Shown: positions 1 through 9,085, numbered from the stretch's first letter. The stretch is 64,000 nt of DNA from CBDHHC01 sp965263345 (GCA_965263345.1 CBDHHC010000004.1:248001-312000), one strand, 5' to 3'. Numbers and translations are program-made. Notes: a model not told the origin generated them from the sequence alone.

Positions 1-758
1 GGGATAAAACAATAATATAAGGTCGTAAAAGCCCATAATGAAAAAAGTACTATGCCAGCTAATTCCCACTGTCCTGTAGCGCCAATAGAAACTGTTAGTA
101 TGGGAGCAAAAGCCGCAAACATAATTCCAACACGGATTGCCCATCTTGAACCAGGCTTGTCTTTATCAGCATAGGGGTTTGTGTCAACACCAATCGCACT
201 ATATTTTGCTCTTGCAAAAATATAACTTACAAGGTTAGGAACCCATAAAAGCTTCAAAGTCCCCCAAAGTAATTCCATATGTGTCAGTGGGAAGTCCAAC
301 CAGTGACCACTATCTTTTGCTTGATTGAAATTTGGGTCGCGTTCAGGATCATTTACAAACTGATGATGAGCTAAATGGTGCAAACGAAAGGCATATGTTG
401 ATGTATAAATTGGAAAGGCTCCAAACCAATCTGATAGAAGTTCACTCATCTTCCGGTTGGAAAAAAGGATATAGTGTGTTCCCTCATGAATAATTCCACC
501 AAGTTGATGTTGTGATGCTCCTAAAATAATGACTGCAAGAACAGTCATGGGTGTATTCCACCACCATCCTAGACCTTGTTCAGCAACCCAATTATAGCTT
601 AGAACAGTCACTAAAACTGTGAGCGTGATGACACTATATACAAATGCAATATAGAAAAAATTTGTGTAATTATCACGCTCCTTTAGAGCTCGAATAACTT
701 CCTTTTTATTTTCCTGACCTGCTTTAGTATCGGCTTGTTTTGTCACCGTATCACTCAC
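1..758 (-). CDS. Fatty acid desaturase family protein (3' end outside window)
   Basis: An open frame runs off the left edge, giving about 250 residues. It begins at a GTG whose complement is at 756-758, preceded by a GAGGAG ribosome binding site eight bases away. The protein has a hydrophilic N-terminus, then membrane segments. It carries the histidine motifs HEGTH and HHLAHHQF, the HxxxH and HxxHH boxes of membrane di-iron desaturases and hydroxylases. The third box would lie beyond the edge. The family desaturates acyl chains or hydroxylates/ketolates carotenoids at the inner membrane; the substrate cannot be told. The gene stands alone, divergent from the sigma factor gene. Family assignment is secure, substrate unknown. 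Confidence 0.85.
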   Translation of the reverse strand, partial: MSDTVTKQADTKAGQENKKEVIRALKERDNYTNFFYIAFVYSVITLTVLVTVLSYNWVAEQGLGWWWNTPMTVLAVIILGASQHQLGGIIHEGTHYILFSNRKMSELLSDWFGAFPIYTSTYAFRLHHLAHHQFVNDPERDPNFNQAKDSGHWLDFPLTHMELLWGTLKLLWVPNLVSYIFARAKYSAIGVDTNPYADKDKPGSRWAIRVGIMFAAFAPILTVSIGATGQWELAGIVLFSLWAFTTLYYCFI

Positions 759-1243
759 GCTTTTGACTCCTCGTCATCATTCTTGTTTTTTCAAATAGCT
801 TTTAGATCATGTGAATATGAATAATTTTTATAGATTATAGACCCAGGCTATTTGAAAAATATTTAAACTAAATTACAAAATTTTGTGATCGATAATTACA
901 ATGTGACATAGTATTCTATAGAAGTATTTATAATAAGAATAGATTTTTACTGCTCTAAATCTAGGGTTCAAATTTAATACTATCTTTTAAAAACTTAAGT
1001 TACCTGTCCTATATGTTTTAGTTCAAATACAACAATATCATAGCCACTATAATTTCATGTTTTTAATATAATGTGTGATTATTATGATACATAATATGCT
1101 ATCATTGGTTAATTTTACTAAGCTAGGTAACTCATGCGTATTTTCTGATGCAAAAAATTAACATATGAGCGTTGTATAAAATTTCCCAAGAAAAACCTAA
1201 TTGCTCTCGTCTAATAATAATAACCAAATGGCATATTGAAGTT
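759..1243. other. AT-rich divergent intergenic region
   Basis: This stretch separates the leftward desaturase gene from the rightward sigma factor gene and must hold both promoters. It is very AT-rich. I see a short CAAAATTTTG palindrome near 876 but no convincing -35/-10 pair, no EcfG-type GGAAC/CGTT pair and no RNA gene. Part of 1172-1243 would be coding if the sigma factor uses an upstream TTG start. Confidence 0.5.
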
Positions 1244-1783
1244 GTGATTACAGAAAATAAAACTGAACAACACCTTATTGGCCTTGCGATAGACGGGGAT
1301 CAAACTGCTTTTGAAGAGCTCATTCGTCGTTACTATCATATCATATATCGTATTGCCTATAAATGGTGTGGTAATCAAGTTGATGCAGAGGATGTTACGC
1401 AAGATGTTTGTATTAGAATTGGACAGGCTTTAAAAGGTTTTAAAAATGATGCCTCTTTTTCCACCTGGCTTTATCGCATCACATTAAATCGTGTTCGAGA
1501 TCTGCAACGCTCTTATCATTCTGAACAAAAAAAAGTGGAAGCTATGTCACTAATATCTGAACCTCATTTTGAGCCAGATTGCGAGACTGAAATGACCCAA
1601 AATCAGTTATGGGAAGAAGTGAAAAAATTACCTGATAAACAACGTGATGCTGTTCTACTTGTTCATTCTGAAGGTTTAAATCATAAAGAAGCCGCCATGA
1701 TTATGGAATGTTCTGAAAGCACTGTGTCCTGGCATATTCATGAAGCAAAAAAGAGATTAAAATCTCTTTTTGTTGAAACTTAA
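1244..1783 (+). CDS. ECF-type RNA polymerase sigma factor (sigma-70 family)
   Basis: The product is a sigma factor of the extracytoplasmic-function type. Region 2 (about residues 15-80) contains the AFEELIRRYY and DAEDVTQDV signatures that bind core polymerase and the -10 element. Region 4 (about 125-178) has a helix-turn-helix (LNHKEAAMIMECSESTVSWH) for the -35 element. No ATG is available. I chose the GTG at 1244, just before the conserved part; the frame stays open up to a TTG at 1172, so the N-terminus is uncertain. The stop is 12 bases before the ATG of the next gene, so the two are cotranscribed. That neighbour has a membrane segment and may act as its regulator, but it lacks a recognisable zinc anti-sigma domain. 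Confidence 0.88.
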   Translation: MITENKTEQHLIGLAIDGDQTAFEELIRRYYHIIYRIAYKWCGNQVDAEDVTQDVCIRIGQALKGFKNDASFSTWLYRITLNRVRDLQRSYHSEQKKVEAMSLISEPHFEPDCETEMTQNQLWEEVKKLPDKQRDAVLLVHSEGLNHKEAAMIMECSESTVSWHIHEAKKRLKSLFVET

Positions 1784-1795
1784 TTGGGTGACACT

Positions 1796-3982
1796 ATGGA
1801 TGATAAAGACCTCAACACCCTGAAAAATATTAAAGTTCCTGAACCTAACAAGGTTATGAAAGAAGCTGCTGTTCTGGCGGCATTAGATGCTTTTTCAGAA
1901 GCTGAGAAAAAAAGTGAAAAAAAATCCCAAGGAGTTTGGCAACCGCTGCGTCTTATATTCAGTTTCATAACTAATTTATGGGAATGGATAATGAACAGAC
2001 GTGTTATTATTGGAGCAGTCGCAACAATCGTTATTGTTGCACCACTCTCTTTTGGACTTTATCAATTTTATAATCAGGATAGATATTCATCCGATCTGCA
2101 GGAGCTGTTTCCCACAAGTTCTGATAAGTCAATCAGTGCAAAATCTAAAAAAGAGGTCGAGGTTTCAATACTCTCAAAAGATAATGAAAGTAAACTTGCT
2201 AAACCGATCGATTCTAGGAGTTCTAGTCAAGCACAACAGAAATCTGTGATTACTAGAGTTGAAAAGAAAAACGCTCCTGGGCAAACAGAAATATATAATA
2301 GCAGACCTATCCAAGAAGAGGCTCGTAAGGTACGCCCAAAAAGAAAGGAGGTACACGCCGATGGAAGAAGAAAGGCTATGCTAAGAAAAAGGCCTGCTTC
2401 TGAAAAACAACGAATGAGGGTTTCTATTATCCCAAGACGAACCGCTCCACGGTCAGACCGTAATATTGTTGGTCTTTACTCAGGTGGTCAAATTTCCTAC
2501 AACCGCCCTAATGACCAGCTCTTGGTTCGACCAGTTCCCGTTGAACAAAACAGAGACCGCTTTTCAAGTTTTGAATCAAACTCATTAAAACTTGTAACTG
2601 AACACCCTGTTTCTACATTTTCTATTGATGTGGATACATCTTCTTATGCCTTTGTTCGAAGACAACTTAATCTAGGACGCTTGCCTCGTAAAAATGCTGT
2701 GCGTGTTGAAGAATTGATTAATTACTTTTCATATAACTATGAAAAACCTGCTACTAATGAAGTCCCATTTAAAACAAACGTCGCCGTATTTCCTACACCT
2801 TGGAATAAGAATACCAAGTTACTTCATATCGGGATTAAAGGGTATGATGTTATCCCAGACACAAAGCCACGTTCTAATCTAGTGTTCCTTATAGATATTT
2901 CGGGGTCTATGCAAAGTAAGGATAAACTTCCTTTATTGAAAAATGCATTTAGACTTCTTGTGAATCAACTTGAACCAGAAGATCGTGTTGCCATTGTAAC
3001 TTATGCTGGAAAGGCTGGGACTGTCCTGAACTCAACCAAGGTCTCACAAAAAGCAAAAATCCTAAATGCTCTGGAACGCTTACAAGCTGGTGGATCAACA
3101 GCAGGGGCCCAAGGTATCCGTCAAGCTTATAACCTTGCTAAAGAAAACTTTGATAAAGAAGGCATTAATAGGGTTATCTTAGCTACCGATGGTGATTTTA
3201 ATGTTGGTATAACTGATCGTAAGGAATTAAAAAACTATATCGAAAAGAAAAGAAATAGTGGGATTTTCCTATCTGTCCTTGGGTTTGGACAAGGAAATTA
3301 TAATGATGCTTTGATGCAGACCCTTGCACAAAATGGGAATGGGACAGCTGCTTATATTGATACATTGCGAGAAGCCCAGAAGGCTCTTGTAGAAGAAGCA
3401 AGCTCTACCTTATTTCCAATTGCAAAGGATGTGAAAATTCAGATTGAGTTTAATCCTGATCAAATTTCAGAATATCGTTTGATTGGTTATGAAACGCGTA
3501 AATTAAAACGAGAAGATTTTAATAATGATAGGGTGGATGCTGGTGATATTGGCTCTGGTCATACCATAACAGCAATCTATGAGATTACTCCTAAGGGTAG
3601 CCCATCCCAAAAGGTGGATGACTTAAGGTATCGTAAATCTAAACCTTCTGAGACTATAAATAGTAACGAGAAGTCTGATGAGTATGCTTTTGTTAAACTT
3701 CGCTATAAACTTCCTAAAGAAGACAAGAGCAAGTTGCTTTCAGTTGCTGTCACCAAGGAGTTTGAAACGCCACTTGCAGATTTACCTGAAGATACGAGGT
3801 TTTCTACAAGTGTTGCAGCTTTTGGGCAGAAGCTGAGAAGTAATAAATATTTAGAGAGATTTAGTTATGATGATGTTCATAAACTCGCTTCCAAATCACG
3901 CGGTAAAGATCTCTTTGGTTATAGAGCTGAGTTCTTAAGCCTGGTGCGTTTGGCTAAATCTCTTGATGAAGCCAAACAGTAA
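1796..3982 (+). CDS. Membrane-anchored von Willebrand factor A protein, YfbK family
   Basis: About 728 residues. ATG 1796 is preferred because GGTGA lies just before it; a TTG at 1784 also fits the frame. The N-terminal 65 residues are cytoplasmic-like and charged. A single membrane segment follows at about 69-90, then a long basic, Ser/Gln/Arg-rich linker to about 240. From about 255 the sequence matches the YfbK arrangement: an N-terminal VWA-associated domain (FSIDVDTSSYAFVRR), a VWA domain with the metal-ion site FLIDISGSM at about residue 363, and a C-terminal DUF3520-like region. The family probably acts in protein-protein contacts in the periplasm. Coupling to an ECF sigma gene suggests signal sensing or sigma control, which is inference. 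Confidence 0.85.
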   Translation: MDDKDLNTLKNIKVPEPNKVMKEAAVLAALDAFSEAEKKSEKKSQGVWQPLRLIFSFITNLWEWIMNRRVIIGAVATIVIVAPLSFGLYQFYNQDRYSSDLQELFPTSSDKSISAKSKKEVEVSILSKDNESKLAKPIDSRSSSQAQQKSVITRVEKKNAPGQTEIYNSRPIQEEARKVRPKRKEVHADGRRKAMLRKRPASEKQRMRVSIIPRRTAPRSDRNIVGLYSGGQISYNRPNDQLLVRPVPVEQNRDRFSSFESNSLKLVTEHPVSTFSIDVDTSSYAFVRRQLNLGRLPRKNAVRVEELINYFSYNYEKPATNEVPFKTNVAVFPTPWNKNTKLLHIGIKGYDVIPDTKPRSNLVFLIDISGSMQSKDKLPLLKNAFRLLVNQLEPEDRVAIVTYAGKAGTVLNSTKVSQKAKILNALERLQAGGSTAGAQGIRQAYNLAKENFDKEGINRVILATDGDFNVGITDRKELKNYIEKKRNSGIFLSVLGFGQGNYNDALMQTLAQNGNGTAAYIDTLREAQKALVEEASSTLFPIAKDVKIQIEFNPDQISEYRLIGYETRKLKREDFNNDRVDAGDIGSGHTITAIYEITPKGSPSQKVDDLRYRKSKPSETINSNEKSDEYAFVKLRYKLPKEDKSKLLSVAVTKEFETPLADLPEDTRFSTSVAAFGQKLRSNKYLERFSYDDVHKLASKSRGKDLFGYRAEFLSLVRLAKSLDEAKQ

Positions 3983-3987
3983 CCCCC

Positions 3988-4893
3988 TTAAGGCCATTTT
4001 ACCTCAGGTGGCATAGAAGACAGGATAGAGTCTACATTGCCACCTGTTTTGAGGCCAAAAGTTGTCCCCCTATCATATAATAAATTGAACTCTACGTAAC
4101 GCCCTCGTCGAATTAATTGCTCTTCTCTATCTTCTTGTGTCCATTGAGTATTCATATTTTTTGTAACCAGTTTGGGATAGATATCAAGGAACGCTCGCCC
4201 AACATCCTGGGTGAAGGCAAAATCTTTTTCCCAATTTCCTGAATTCAGTTGATCATAAAATATGCCACCTATTCCTCGCATCTCATTTCTATGCGGTAAG
4301 AAGAAGTATTTATCACACCACTCTTTGTAGTGATTATAATCAGCAACTTCATGATTATCACATGCCCATTTCATGGCATTATGAAAGTCCTTAGTATCGG
4401 GGTCCTCCTGAGTCCGTCTACGATTTAGGACAGGTGTTAGATCAGCCCCTCCCCCAAACCATGTTTTACTGGTTACAATAAAGCGTGTGTTCATATGAAC
4501 CGCAGGAACATGTGGGTTTTGCATATGAGCAATCAGAGAAATTCCACTTGCCCAAAATTCAGGTGTTTCTTCTGCACCTGGAATTTGTTTACGGAACTCT
4601 GGAGAAAACTCTCCATACACAGACGATGTATGTACACCAACTTTTTCAAACACTCGTCCATGCATCATTGACATAACACCGCCGCCACCTTCAGCTCCTG
4701 TATGATCTTTACGATCCCAGGGGGTTTTAACGAATCGCCCAGGCGGGTTATCTGACATAGGTCCTGTAAGTTCTTGTTCCAGATTTTCAAATGCTGTACA
4801 GATCTGGTCTCTTAAACTTTCAAACCATTTTTTTGCTGTCCCTTTTTGTGCTACTAAATTATTACTATTCTTTGATGTTTGAAATTCGTTCAT
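3988..4893 (-). CDS. hemF: Oxygen-dependent coproporphyrinogen III oxidase
   Basis: 301 residues, the normal length for HemF (E. coli 299). The enzyme oxidatively decarboxylates coproporphyrinogen III to protoporphyrinogen IX in the cytoplasm using O2, a late step in heme synthesis. Family signatures are present: WFGGGADLTP in the middle, and near the C-terminus RGRYVEFNLLYDRGTTFGL followed by TGGNVDSILSSMPP. Its stop lies five bases from the stop of the convergent VWA gene. An FNR-type dyad lies about 80 bases upstream of the ATG; in Pseudomonas aeruginosa hemF is known to be controlled by the FNR homologue Anr, so oxygen control is plausible here. Confidence 0.96.
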   Translation of the reverse strand: MNEFQTSKNSNNLVAQKGTAKKWFESLRDQICTAFENLEQELTGPMSDNPPGRFVKTPWDRKDHTGAEGGGGVMSMMHGRVFEKVGVHTSSVYGEFSPEFRKQIPGAEETPEFWASGISLIAHMQNPHVPAVHMNTRFIVTSKTWFGGGADLTPVLNRRRTQEDPDTKDFHNAMKWACDNHEVADYNHYKEWCDKYFFLPHRNEMRGIGGIFYDQLNSGNWEKDFAFTQDVGRAFLDIYPKLVTKNMNTQWTQEDREEQLIRRGRYVEFNLLYDRGTTFGLKTGGNVDSILSSMPPEVKWP

Positions 4894-4974
4894 AAGTTGG
4901 TCTCGAATGTAAAGCCTTGTGATAATTTAATTTTCTATTTCAGTTTGTCGTAATGGGCAACAACGAAAATTTCT

Positions 4975-4988
4975 TTGACCTAAATCAA
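4975..4988. promoter_or_regulatory. FNR/Anr-type binding site
   Basis: The sequence TTGACCTAAATCAA matches the FNR consensus TTGAT-N4-ATCAA at nine of ten fixed positions. It lies 82 bases upstream of hemF and about 260 bases upstream of the divergent ABC exporter gene. The match is direct; the regulator and regulated gene are inferred. Confidence 0.5.
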
Positions 4989-5246
4989 ACGCAATTTTGT
5001 TAGCCTGCTTACTTAAGTGCTACTATATTTTTTTATATATTTTCCGTTGACTTTTCTAAGGTTTTGGCTCATGTAACTTGTCCCGATAACGGTGATAGGA
5101 GAACACTTGTATGCATATTTCTAGAGAAATAGTCTTTAGAGCATGCAGCCAAGCGAAGTAAGATAGGTTATATAAAAACCGCTTCGCCAGCTGCACGTCT
5201 CATTATTTTTAATCCCAAATAATTTTTAAGTGTGAGGAGCGAAGCC
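4989..5246. other. Leader region of the ABC exporter with inverted repeat
   Basis: The divergent hemF/ABC intergenic region contains an imperfect inverted repeat. GCAGC (5145-5149) and GCGAAG (5153-5158) pair with CTTCGC (5182-5187) and GCTGC (5190-5194) around a 23-base loop. It lies just before the ribosome binding site AGGAG at 5234-5238, so it may structure the 5' leader of the exporter mRNA. No T-run follows, so it is not a classic terminator. Confidence 0.35.
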
Positions 5247-7088
5247 ATGTTTTCCTGGTTCGAACAACTTATAAACCCATTTACACATACTGATGATAAA
5301 CAACCACCAAATAGGTTGTTGCCCTTTTTCTGGTATTACATTCGCCAGGTTTGGCCATATTTTGGCTGGATTATGGTTGTTGGCCTTTTTGCAGCAATTA
5401 TTGAGATTTCACTTTTTGCCTTTCTAGGGCAATTGGTGGACTTGATGAGAGAAGCTAAAAGCCCTGAAACATTTATAAATGACAATCTATATTTGCTGTT
5501 ATGGATGGCCTTTATTGCTTTGGTCTTGAGACCTATTGCTTTTGGCCTGCACACTGTCCTAGCTAATCAGACTGTTATTGCAAATGTTACGACTTTGGTG
5601 AGATGGCAGACACATAGATATGTTTTACGTCAAAGTCTTTCCTATTTTCAGAATGATTTTGCTGGGCGTATCTCAAATAAAATTATGCAAACTGGTGGAG
5701 CCTTACGTGAAACAGCCATTCAGCTGGTTGATGCTCTGTGGTTTGTGATGATTTATACAGTCGGTGCTTTGATTTTATTCTTCCAGAATGATCCGCTATT
5801 GATGATTCCTTTGGGTATATGGATTGTTACATATGCCATAATTCTGTGGGTTTATGTCCCTCAGATTAAGGAGCTTTCAAAAGAGTCTTCTGAAGCTCGG
5901 TCAATGTTAACAGGACGTATTGTTGATAGTTATACTAATATTCTTACTGTTAAACTATTTGCTCATACAGCTCGTGAAGATGACTATGCGAAAGAGGCTA
6001 TGTCTGAACAACTTAAGACATTCCATGATGTATTGAGACCAATTTCTCAACTCGAGATCTGGATTTCAATTATCAATGGTATGATGATCGTAAGTACCGC
6101 AGGACTGGCAATCTGGCTTTGGGGGTCTGGACTGATCACTATTGGAGCGATTGCATTGGCGGTCGGCTTGGTCATTCGTATCAATAACATGTCTCAGTGG
6201 ATTATGTGGGTTGTTACAAGTATCTTTGAGAATATTGGTACTGTTCAAGAAGGCATGGAAACAATCTCTAAGCCCTTGGAAGTTACTGACACCAACAATG
6301 CTAAAGACATAAAAGTTGATAAAGGTGGCATTCATTTTGATAATATCAGATTCCATTATGGCAAGGATAATGGTGTTATTGACAACCTTAATCTGAATAT
6401 CAAGCCAGGTGAAAAAGTTGGTTTGGTTGGACGATCAGGTGCTGGCAAGTCAACTTTGGTGAATGTCCTTTTGAGGTTCTATGACCTTGAAGGTGGACGT
6501 ATACTGATTGATGGTCAGGACATTTCTGAAGTTACTCAGGATAGTCTGCGTTCAAATATTGGTATGGTCACTCAGGATACTTCACTGCTTCATAGGTCTA
6601 TAACGGATAATATTCGTTATGGTCGACCTGATGCAAGTGAACAAGAGGTGATAGAGGCAGCAAAGCAAGCACAATCGCATGACTTTATCCAAGGTCTTGT
6701 GGACCTTAAGAAAAGAGAAGGTTATGCGGCACATGTGGGTGAACGTGGTGTGAAACTGTCTGGAGGACAACGCCAGCGTATTGCAATTGCCCGTGTGTTG
6801 TTGAAGGATGCTCCTATCCTTATTTTGGATGAAGCAACATCAGCGCTTGATTCAGAAGTTGAAAATGCCATCCAAGAACAGCTTTACCACTTGATGGAAG
6901 GTAAAACTGTGATCGCAATTGCTCATAGATTATCTACAATTGCGGCGATGGATCGATTGATCATAATGGATCAAGGACAAATTATAGAGGATGGGACACA
7001 TGATGAGCTTATCCAAAATAATGGTCTTTATGCTCAATTATGGTCGAGACAGTCTGGTGGTTTTCTGCTAAAGGAAACAGCTGCATAA
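5247..7088 (+). CDS. ABC transporter, fused permease and ATPase (exporter type)
   Basis: About 613 residues. ATG 5247 has AGGAG eight bases upstream; a GTG at 5232 is in frame but lies in the ribosome binding site. Residues 1-340 form a six-helix ABC exporter membrane domain, and 360-600 form the nucleotide-binding domain. The ATPase has Walker A GRSGAGKST (about 395), signature LSGGQRQR (about 505), Walker B ILILDEATSALD and H-loop IAHRLST. Such half-transporters work as dimers, moving lipids, peptides or drugs out of the cytoplasm. The substrate is not evident; the sequence looks MsbA-like but msbA cannot be claimed. A terminator follows closely. Confidence 0.92.
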   Translation: MFSWFEQLINPFTHTDDKQPPNRLLPFFWYYIRQVWPYFGWIMVVGLFAAIIEISLFAFLGQLVDLMREAKSPETFINDNLYLLLWMAFIALVLRPIAFGLHTVLANQTVIANVTTLVRWQTHRYVLRQSLSYFQNDFAGRISNKIMQTGGALRETAIQLVDALWFVMIYTVGALILFFQNDPLLMIPLGIWIVTYAIILWVYVPQIKELSKESSEARSMLTGRIVDSYTNILTVKLFAHTAREDDYAKEAMSEQLKTFHDVLRPISQLEIWISIINGMMIVSTAGLAIWLWGSGLITIGAIALAVGLVIRINNMSQWIMWVVTSIFENIGTVQEGMETISKPLEVTDTNNAKDIKVDKGGIHFDNIRFHYGKDNGVIDNLNLNIKPGEKVGLVGRSGAGKSTLVNVLLRFYDLEGGRILIDGQDISEVTQDSLRSNIGMVTQDTSLLHRSITDNIRYGRPDASEQEVIEAAKQAQSHDFIQGLVDLKKREGYAAHVGERGVKLSGGQRQRIAIARVLLKDAPILILDEATSALDSEVENAIQEQLYHLMEGKTVIAIAHRLSTIAAMDRLIIMDQGQIIEDGTHDELIQNNGLYAQLWSRQSGGFLLKETAA

Positions 7089-7100
7089 ATTGCAAAAAGG

Positions 7101-7136
7101 ACGAGCTCTGCTTCCAGGGCTCGTTCTTATTTTTAT
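7101..7136 (+). terminator. Rho-independent terminator of the ABC exporter gene
   Basis: Hairpin ACGAGC.CTG / CAG.GCTCGT with loop CTTC (7101-7124), followed by a T-rich run. It lies 13 bases after the stop of the exporter gene and 19 bases before the next start, so the downstream small gene depends on read-through or a promoter inside the hairpin region. Confidence 0.75.
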
Positions 7137-7154
7137 TAAAATTAGGAATGTCCA

Positions 7155-7682
7155 ATGCTGATTTCAGAATTAAAACAACTACAATTGAGATCGGAAACGA
7201 TTACAATCGAGAGGGATTGTAGTGATGACTGCTTATTGGGGTTAATTTCACAGGTTGGTGGTGACTTTACAGCAATGCACCTATTTACTGACGAAGGTCT
7301 TTATAATGGGTTTTCTTTATTTGAAATAGATCAGATTACACAAGTTTACTGGGGTAATCGTGAACACTCTGCTATTGCGCACCAGATTTCGAAAGCTGAA
7401 CCTGTTACCACACCTAAAATTTACAGCCAAACATTTCAAGATGCAGTTATTGAACTTGATAAAGCCTTTGATAGCACATGCTTTTTCGAAGATGGAGAAA
7501 ATGGATTTGATGTTGGGAAGATTGAGAAATATGATGATGAATGGATTAAAATTCAAACCTTTTCAAATAAGAAAAGCCTATCACCCCTAAAAATGCTTAT
7601 CTTGCGTGAAGAAATTACCCAGGTTGTCGTAAATTCTCCCTACCAAAATCAATTGGTAGAGTTGCATAAAATGGGTTTGTAG
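7155..7682 (+). CDS. Hypothetical cytoplasmic protein
   Basis: 175 residues, not recognised. The protein is acidic, has no signal peptide or membrane segment, and has no cysteine-rich or nucleotide-binding motif that I can see. AGGA lies about ten bases upstream of the ATG. It follows the ABC exporter gene on the same strand, beyond the terminator, and ends eight bases from the stop of the convergent permease gene. Sequence alternates beta-like segments and acidic loops. Length, codon use and a proper start support a real gene; function unknown. Confidence 0.7.
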   Translation: MLISELKQLQLRSETITIERDCSDDCLLGLISQVGGDFTAMHLFTDEGLYNGFSLFEIDQITQVYWGNREHSAIAHQISKAEPVTTPKIYSQTFQDAVIELDKAFDSTCFFEDGENGFDVGKIEKYDDEWIKIQTFSNKKSLSPLKMLILREEITQVVVNSPYQNQLVELHKMGL

Positions 7683-7690
7683 CTATAGGT

Positions 7691-8752
7691 TTAGATTTTC
7701 GTAAACACACCAAAAATTACACCTGATAGGATCGCACTGGTTATTCCCAGAACAATATATGCTGCAAAAACTTCACGCTTTACCAGTGACCACACAGCTG
7801 CCATTGCTGGAATTGAGCTTATACCACCAGCAATCATGAAGGCCATAGCTGAGCCCGAGCTCATTCCTTGTTCCATTAGACCTGCCACCAATGGCGGGGC
7901 TGCATAGCCGTTCAGATAGGCTGGCGCACCAACAAGGGCTCCTACGATAATTGGCCATAGACCATCTCCACCTACCACGCTCGCAATAAGTTTTGCTGGC
8001 ACATAAGTTACAAGAAGGGCCTCCAGAATGTAGGCTAAAGCAAGCCATTTGACTAAGAAAAGAGCATTCGATGAGCCTTCTTTGATGAAGGTCATTTGGC
8101 GTTCTTTCTCTTGCCAGAATTTCCAGAGAGGTGTTCCTGAGAAAGGTTGCTGTGCACAAGAAGATTTACAGCATCCCTCGTTTTCTTTTGGACGCAAGGG
8201 ATTAGAGAAGGCTCCTCCTGCAAGCATCATTTTCATTGTAAATCCACCAAATAGGCCAACTGAGACGGCAAATATTGCTTTGGCGATTGCGAATTCCCAG
8301 CCTAAAGCACCTGCGGTAATAAATAAAGCCGGTGGATCCATCAGAGGAGATGATAACCAAAAGGCCATGACTGCTGAGAGTGGCGCACCAACAGCCAGTA
8401 AGCCTGCAATAAATGGAATGACTTCGCATGAACAAAAAGGTGCAAGCCCACCAAATAGTGCAGCCAGAATAATCATTCGCGTTTCACGCCCTTTAAAAGC
8501 ATTTGCTATAATTTTTTCAGCGCCTGTGGCTTTAAGGTAGGCAATCATCAAACAAGCAATGACTATATACGGAAGTGTGTGTAAGAAAGCTTTTGCTGCA
8601 AAGGATAAAATTGCATTCAACTGAGCGGGATCTAGTACGGCAATCAGAACGGGAATTAATATAATCAAAGCCCATACAGATGTGAGTGGATTTATAAGAT
8701 TTTTTAAGTTCTGAAGTAAGTGGTTGAAACCTTTTTCGGCTAACTCTGTCAT
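7691..8752 (-). CDS. ArsP-like permease (DUF318/UPF0718 family)
   Basis: About 353 residues, multi-spanning inner membrane protein. I chose ATG 8752 because GGAG lies eight bases upstream; a TTG at 8767 also opens the frame. Eight or more hydrophobic segments fall into two halves joined by a cytoplasmic loop containing CCKSSC (about residue 195). The first half has the motif PFCSCEVIP, and the second the GAPAYLNGYAAPP loop, as in the ArsP/DUF318 permeases. ArsP exports trivalent organoarsenicals; relatives are linked to other thiophilic metals. It lies 18 bases downstream of an ArsR-type repressor gene and is probably its target. Substrate not certain. Confidence 0.85.
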   Translation of the reverse strand: MTELAEKGFNHLLQNLKNLINPLTSVWALIILIPVLIAVLDPAQLNAILSFAAKAFLHTLPYIVIACLMIAYLKATGAEKIIANAFKGRETRMIILAALFGGLAPFCSCEVIPFIAGLLAVGAPLSAVMAFWLSSPLMDPPALFITAGALGWEFAIAKAIFAVSVGLFGGFTMKMMLAGGAFSNPLRPKENEGCCKSSCAQQPFSGTPLWKFWQEKERQMTFIKEGSSNALFLVKWLALAYILEALLVTYVPAKLIASVVGGDGLWPIIVGALVGAPAYLNGYAAPPLVAGLMEQGMSSGSAMAFMIAGGISSIPAMAAVWSLVKREVFAAYIVLGITSAILSGVIFGVFTKI

Positions 8753-8770
8753 AGTCTTACACTCCAATGT

Positions 8771-9064
8771 TTACTTTTCGTCAGCGCAACATTCAGATAA
8801 CAAATATTCTGCTAAGGAATTAATATGCTCAAAAGCAGCTCGGTTGATTATGGTCCTCCCCTGCTTTTCTTGAACTATTAAATTCCCAGCCGCTAAAAAC
8901 CTTAAGTGATGTGATAGTGTCGAGGCTGGCATATCTAAACGTTCTTGTATCTCTCCTACACTTAGACCTTTCGTGCCTGCTCTTACTAAAACAAGGAGAA
9001 CATCTAGTCTGGGCTCAGATCCAGCAGCTGCAAATCCTTGAGCTGCTTCTTCACGTGTTATCAT
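8771..9064 (-). CDS. ArsR-family metal-responsive repressor
   Basis: 97 residues, the usual ArsR/SmtB size. The winged helix-turn-helix includes LSVGEIQERLDMPASTLSHHLRFL split by the turn at about 35-58, followed by a wing (QEKQGRTIINRA). No CxC pair lies in the recognition helix, but the C-terminus ends SECCADEK. A vicinal C-terminal pair of this kind binds As(III) in some ArsR proteins. The gene begins the operon with the ArsP-like permease, has GAAGGA before its ATG, and is preceded by a -35 element overlapping a dyad. Autoregulation by metalloid is inferred. Confidence 0.9.
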   Translation of the reverse strand: MITREEAAQGFAAAGSEPRLDVLLVLVRAGTKGLSVGEIQERLDMPASTLSHHLRFLAAGNLIVQEKQGRTIINRAAFEHINSLAEYLLSECCADEK

Positions 9065-9085
9065 TTCACATTCCTTCTATATAAC

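Noticed and set aside
890..915. CRP-like site TGTGA...TTACA
   Set aside because: The half-sites are seven bases apart instead of six and the second half mismatches the consensus.
955..985. tRNA T-loop-like GGTTCAAATTT
   Set aside because: The bases either side of the loop do not pair and no anticodon arm or acceptor stem is present.
8049..8540. 163-residue frame on the plus strand
   Set aside because: Lies wholly antisense to the ArsP-like permease gene; a shadow of a hydrophobic gene with no independent start signal.
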